NCBI GenBank assembly: GCA_902783835.1
Contig: CACZSN010000020.1
Span: 1-46,741, forward strand
DNA from: an uncultured bacterium
Lineage (GTDB): Bacteria > Cyanobacteriota > Vampirovibrionia > Gastranaerophilales > Gastranaerophilaceae
DNA: 46,741 bases
Reading direction: 5' to 3'
Of the stretch, positions 44,696 through 46,741 are shown one piece after another (the first letter of the stretch is position 1; every line of letters begins with the position of its first letter). A model generated the notes under the pieces. The model was not told the DNA's origin. It saw only the letters and a program-made list of their open reading frames with translations, and made no database searches. The position numbers were made by a program, and so were the translations under genes.

Positions 44696-45093
44696 TCTTT
44701 AAAAGCCTTATTGATGTAATATTCAAATTCATTATACGGCATGGAACCTTCCGTACGTTGCTTTACGACACCGTTTTGGTCAATATATACGATTGTCGGT
44801 ACAACATAAACTTTGTGTTCTTGTACCAATTTTTGAATTTCAGATTTATTGTCAGATGCATTAATTTTGGTAATTTGAACTTTTCCGTCGAAATTTTTCT
44901 TTGCCTGTTCAACGACAGGAGCCATTTTTCTGCATTCACCGCACATTGGTGTCGAAAAAACAATAACTTGCGGAATGTTAGAATTCTTTGCAATCGCAGA
45001 TTCCATTGTCTTTTCGGGATATAGTGCCGTTAACACGAAATATATCACGAGCGGTACAACAAAAACTAATGAAACAATAATTTTATTCTTCAT
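44692..45093 (-). CDS. membrane-anchored thioredoxin-like protein (133 aa)
   Basis: An N-terminal hydrophobic anchor at about 4-24 is followed by a thioredoxin fold with the active site STPMCGECRKM (CGEC), the strand KVQITKINAS and the cis-proline loop YVVPTIVYIDQNG. It probably faces the periplasm and is reduced through the CcdA-like protein encoded just downstream with a 4-base overlap. Together they form a two-component thiol-reducing pathway. Confidence 0.92.
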   Translation of the reverse strand: MKNKIIVSLVFVVPLVIYFVLTALYPEKTMESAIAKNSNIPQVIVFSTPMCGECRKMAPVVEQAKKNFDGKVQITKINASDNKSEIQKLVQEHKVYVVPTIVYIDQNGVVKQRTEGSMPYNEFEYYINKAFKE

Positions 45094-45168
45094 AAATTTC
45101 CCCTTTATATATACAGAATAATAATAAATAATATTTTTTGCAAATTTATTCTACAAAGGGGTAATAAT

Positions 45169-45342
45169 TTATACTAAATCTTCGGGCAAGTAAAATTTGT
45201 TTTCTTTCAAAACCTCTCTGATTGTCTCATAAGACTTTATACCGCTTGTGAGTGCCTGATACTCTCTTACAACTGATAAAACATCGTCCGCACTCAAAAT
45301 AACGTTTCTTCTTCCTTCTCTGTTTTCTAAAATTCTTGCCAT
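45169..45342 (-). CDS. small protein of unknown function (57 aa)
   Basis: Starts MARILENREGRRNVILSADD and continues with a helical part (VLSVVREYQ, YETIREVLKEN), ending FYLPEDLV. AGAGAGG five bases before the ATG is a strong ribosome binding site and supports expression. The N-terminal basic strand followed by two helices is reminiscent of ribbon-helix-helix DNA-binding proteins, but the match is not decisive. It is divergent from the radical SAM gene at 45547. Confidence 0.65.
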   Translation of the reverse strand: MARILENREGRRNVILSADDVLSVVREYQALTSGIKSYETIREVLKENKFYLPEDLV

Positions 45343-45546
45343 AAAAACCTCTCTGTTATCATTATCTTTAATTTTTTTACTTTTTGAAGGCTTTTACCCA
45401 AAATTCAAATTTTTGATTTAAAAATCAATATAGACATTTGGACTAAGATTATTATCCTGTTGTATATAAAAATTTAAACAACACGGTAATTTTAATTTAA
45501 ACATCACTTTCTTAGAATTATTTTGTAGACAAAAAAGGATATAAAA

Positions 45547-46398
45547 ATGACTATTTTAACTTCTCCAAAAAGTGAATTGAACGTTTTTGATTCTCTTTTT
45601 ATTGAAATGAGTATGAAAGCTTGCAACTTAAAATGTAAGCATTGTTATATAGATTTTTCAAATGAAAAACATGTCAAAAATTTTATTCCGTTTGAAAAAA
45701 TTAAAGAAGCTCTTTGCGATTTAAAAAACGAAAATCTTAAATATATTCACCTTACAGGGGCAGAACCGCTTTTGCACCCCGATTTTAATGCAATATTGAG
45801 ATATTGCCTGAAAAGAACATCAACCGTTATTCACACAAACGGTTATAGCATTAATGATAAAAAAGCCCGTTTCTTCAAAAAAGTTGAGGAAGAAAACGAT
45901 AAAGGAAATGAAATTATTATAAAACTCAGTCTTGAACACTACGATGAACGAACAAACGACGAAATAAGAGGCAGAGGAAGTTTCCGAAAATGCCTTCATT
46001 CCGTACAAAGTCTTCTTAAATACGGCTTTAATCCGCTCGTTACGGTTGTTAATCACTTTAATGAGGATGAAGATTCTTTGAGAGAAAATATTAAAAATGT
46101 CTTTGATTCAATCGGATTTACCACGGAAGATTTCAATATTAATATAATCCCTCTCGTTAGGAAAAATGAATTTGCTAAAAATTTAACCAAAGTTAATTCT
46201 GTATATAAAAACCTCGATTGCTCTCACGGAAGAATGTTGACAAGCAGAGGGGTATATAACTGTCCGCTTACTACGGAAGACTACCGCGGACGCTCGGGTG
46301 CGGATTTTAAAGACTTCTCAAAGTCCGCTATGCTTGAATCTCCTGCTTGTAGCTATTGCATGGCAGAACAAAAACTTTTCTTCGGCTTAAACGTATAA
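45547..46398 (+). CDS. radical SAM protein with C-terminal cysteine cluster (283 aa)
   Basis: CNLKCKHCY at about residues 26-34 is the SAM-cleaving cluster motif. Then comes LTGAEPLLHPDF, where most relatives have GGEPL. KLSLEHYDERTNDEIRG is typical of SPASM-type enzymes, and the C-terminus shows NLDCSHGRMLTSRGVYNCPL and CSYC, a likely auxiliary-cluster (twitch/SPASM) domain. AAGGA precedes the ATG. The gene stands alone, with terminator hairpins downstream. No obvious precursor peptide is encoded beside it apart from the divergent 57-aa gene, so the substrate is unknown. Confidence 0.87.
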   Translation: MTILTSPKSELNVFDSLFIEMSMKACNLKCKHCYIDFSNEKHVKNFIPFEKIKEALCDLKNENLKYIHLTGAEPLLHPDFNAILRYCLKRTSTVIHTNGYSINDKKARFFKKVEEENDKGNEIIIKLSLEHYDERTNDEIRGRGSFRKCLHSVQSLLKYGFNPLVTVVNHFNEDEDSLRENIKNVFDSIGFTTEDFNINIIPLVRKNEFAKNLTKVNSVYKNLDCSHGRMLTSRGVYNCPLTTEDYRGRSGADFKDFSKSAMLESPACSYCMAEQKLFFGLNV

Positions 46399-46423
46399 GT
46401 CTCATTTATGTTGTGTCGTTTTC

Positions 46424-46454
46424 CCCCGCTGTAAACTCAAAATTTGCAGCGGGG
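46424..46454 (+). terminator. hairpin after the radical SAM gene
   Basis: Perfect 8-bp stem CCCCGCTG/CAGCGGGG with a 15-base loop. The T-rich tract after it is interrupted by A residues, so it is a weaker terminator. Confidence 0.6.
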
Positions 46455-46490
46455 TATTTATTAAAAAAATTTTTTTTAAAAAATTAGGCA

Positions 46491-46532
46491 ATCATGAAAA
46501 CCATGTAGAGACGGGAGTTTCCATGATTTTTT
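46491..46532 (+). terminator. second terminator-like hairpin without an adjacent gene
   Basis: ATCATGAAAAC (46491-46501) pairs with GTTTCCATGAT (46517-46527) except at one position; a T-run continues to 46532. It lies 37 bases after the previous hairpin and may be a back-up or the end of a short RNA. Confidence 0.55.
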
Positions 46533-46741
46533 ATGCCCATTTTTTCTTGAAATATTAAGAAATGTTAACAATAAGTCAGAGTTGAAATATCATGCAAAAG
46601 CCACTGATAGCAAGCGAAAGAGACAATTTTTAAAAATACTTGCATTAAACTTGAAAATATATACTCGATATATACGAAGTATTTACGCAATTTTTTTAAG
46701 TTCGTTGTTTTTAATAAAGTACGATAGAGAAAAAGATAGGA
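46533..46741. other. right end of window, no gene recognised
   Basis: AT-rich sequence with no reading frame of note on either strand. It may be the start of a regulatory region for a gene beyond the window. Confidence 0.5.

Noticed and set aside
46597..46610. GCCACTG word as in cobalamin riboswitches
   Set aside because: None of the other conserved B12-box or stem elements is nearby.

Overview
The window is AT-rich bacterial chromosome (roughly one third G+C by eye), densely coding, mostly housekeeping genes with short gaps. Several things point to a non-photosynthetic cyanobacterial relative (Candidatus Melainabacteria / Gastranaerophilales): the RecA and UvrD/PcrA sequences, pheS without pheT, trpB without trpA and leuD-leuB without leuC (dispersed as in cyanobacteria), a Gram-negative type envelope gene set (family 9 glycosyltransferase, AsmA-like, SPOR), and a protein carrying the SFGG-type N-terminus I associate with that group. 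This is inference from gene content; no taxonomic marker was searched.

Layout. 1-400: tRNA-Pro(GGG) and a candidate small RNA with its own promoter and terminator. 408-2105: a divergent pair (78-aa unknown protein / XRE-type regulator), a 490-base gap and an orphan NarL-type response regulator. 2160-6462: dprA-topA-aroE operon. 6496-10664: galE, two radical SAM enzymes and an AsmA-like membrane protein. 10826-14526: an HNH-domain protein, an iron-dependent alcohol dehydrogenase and a two-gene chromate transporter. 14527-15120: a long non-coding stretch that looks like a structured RNA with a terminator. 15121-20825: deoB, a 58-aa ferredoxin, recA, then on the minus strand a secreted GH13 enzyme, a small conserved protein and a heptosyltransferase-like GT9. 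20908-31597: pheS, HEAT-repeat, SPOR and PH-like membrane proteins, miaB, parvulin, aminopeptidase P, a SpoU-type methyltransferase and uvrD/pcrA.

31640-32770 is the most unusual region. It holds two tandem paralogous 51-aa proteins (29 of 51 residues identical), each with its own terminator and a shared upstream sequence block, followed by a candidate structured small RNA of about 135 nt. Then come leuDB, a small winged-helix protein, trpB-tyrS-cysK-cysE, a polytopic glycosyltransferase-like pair with a polyprenyl-phosphate-sugar-synthase-like GT2, a 2-hydroxyacyl-CoA dehydratase activator, a CcdA/thioredoxin pair, a 57-aa unknown protein and a third radical SAM enzyme.

Functional themes: DNA uptake, topology and repair (dprA, topA, recA, uvrD); amino-acid metabolism and tRNA charging (aroE, leuDB, trpB, cysKE, tyrS, pheS, miaB); envelope glycan assembly (galE, GT9, GT-C pair, GT2); anaerobic redox chemistry (ferredoxin, Fe-ADH, dehydratase activator, radical SAM enzymes).
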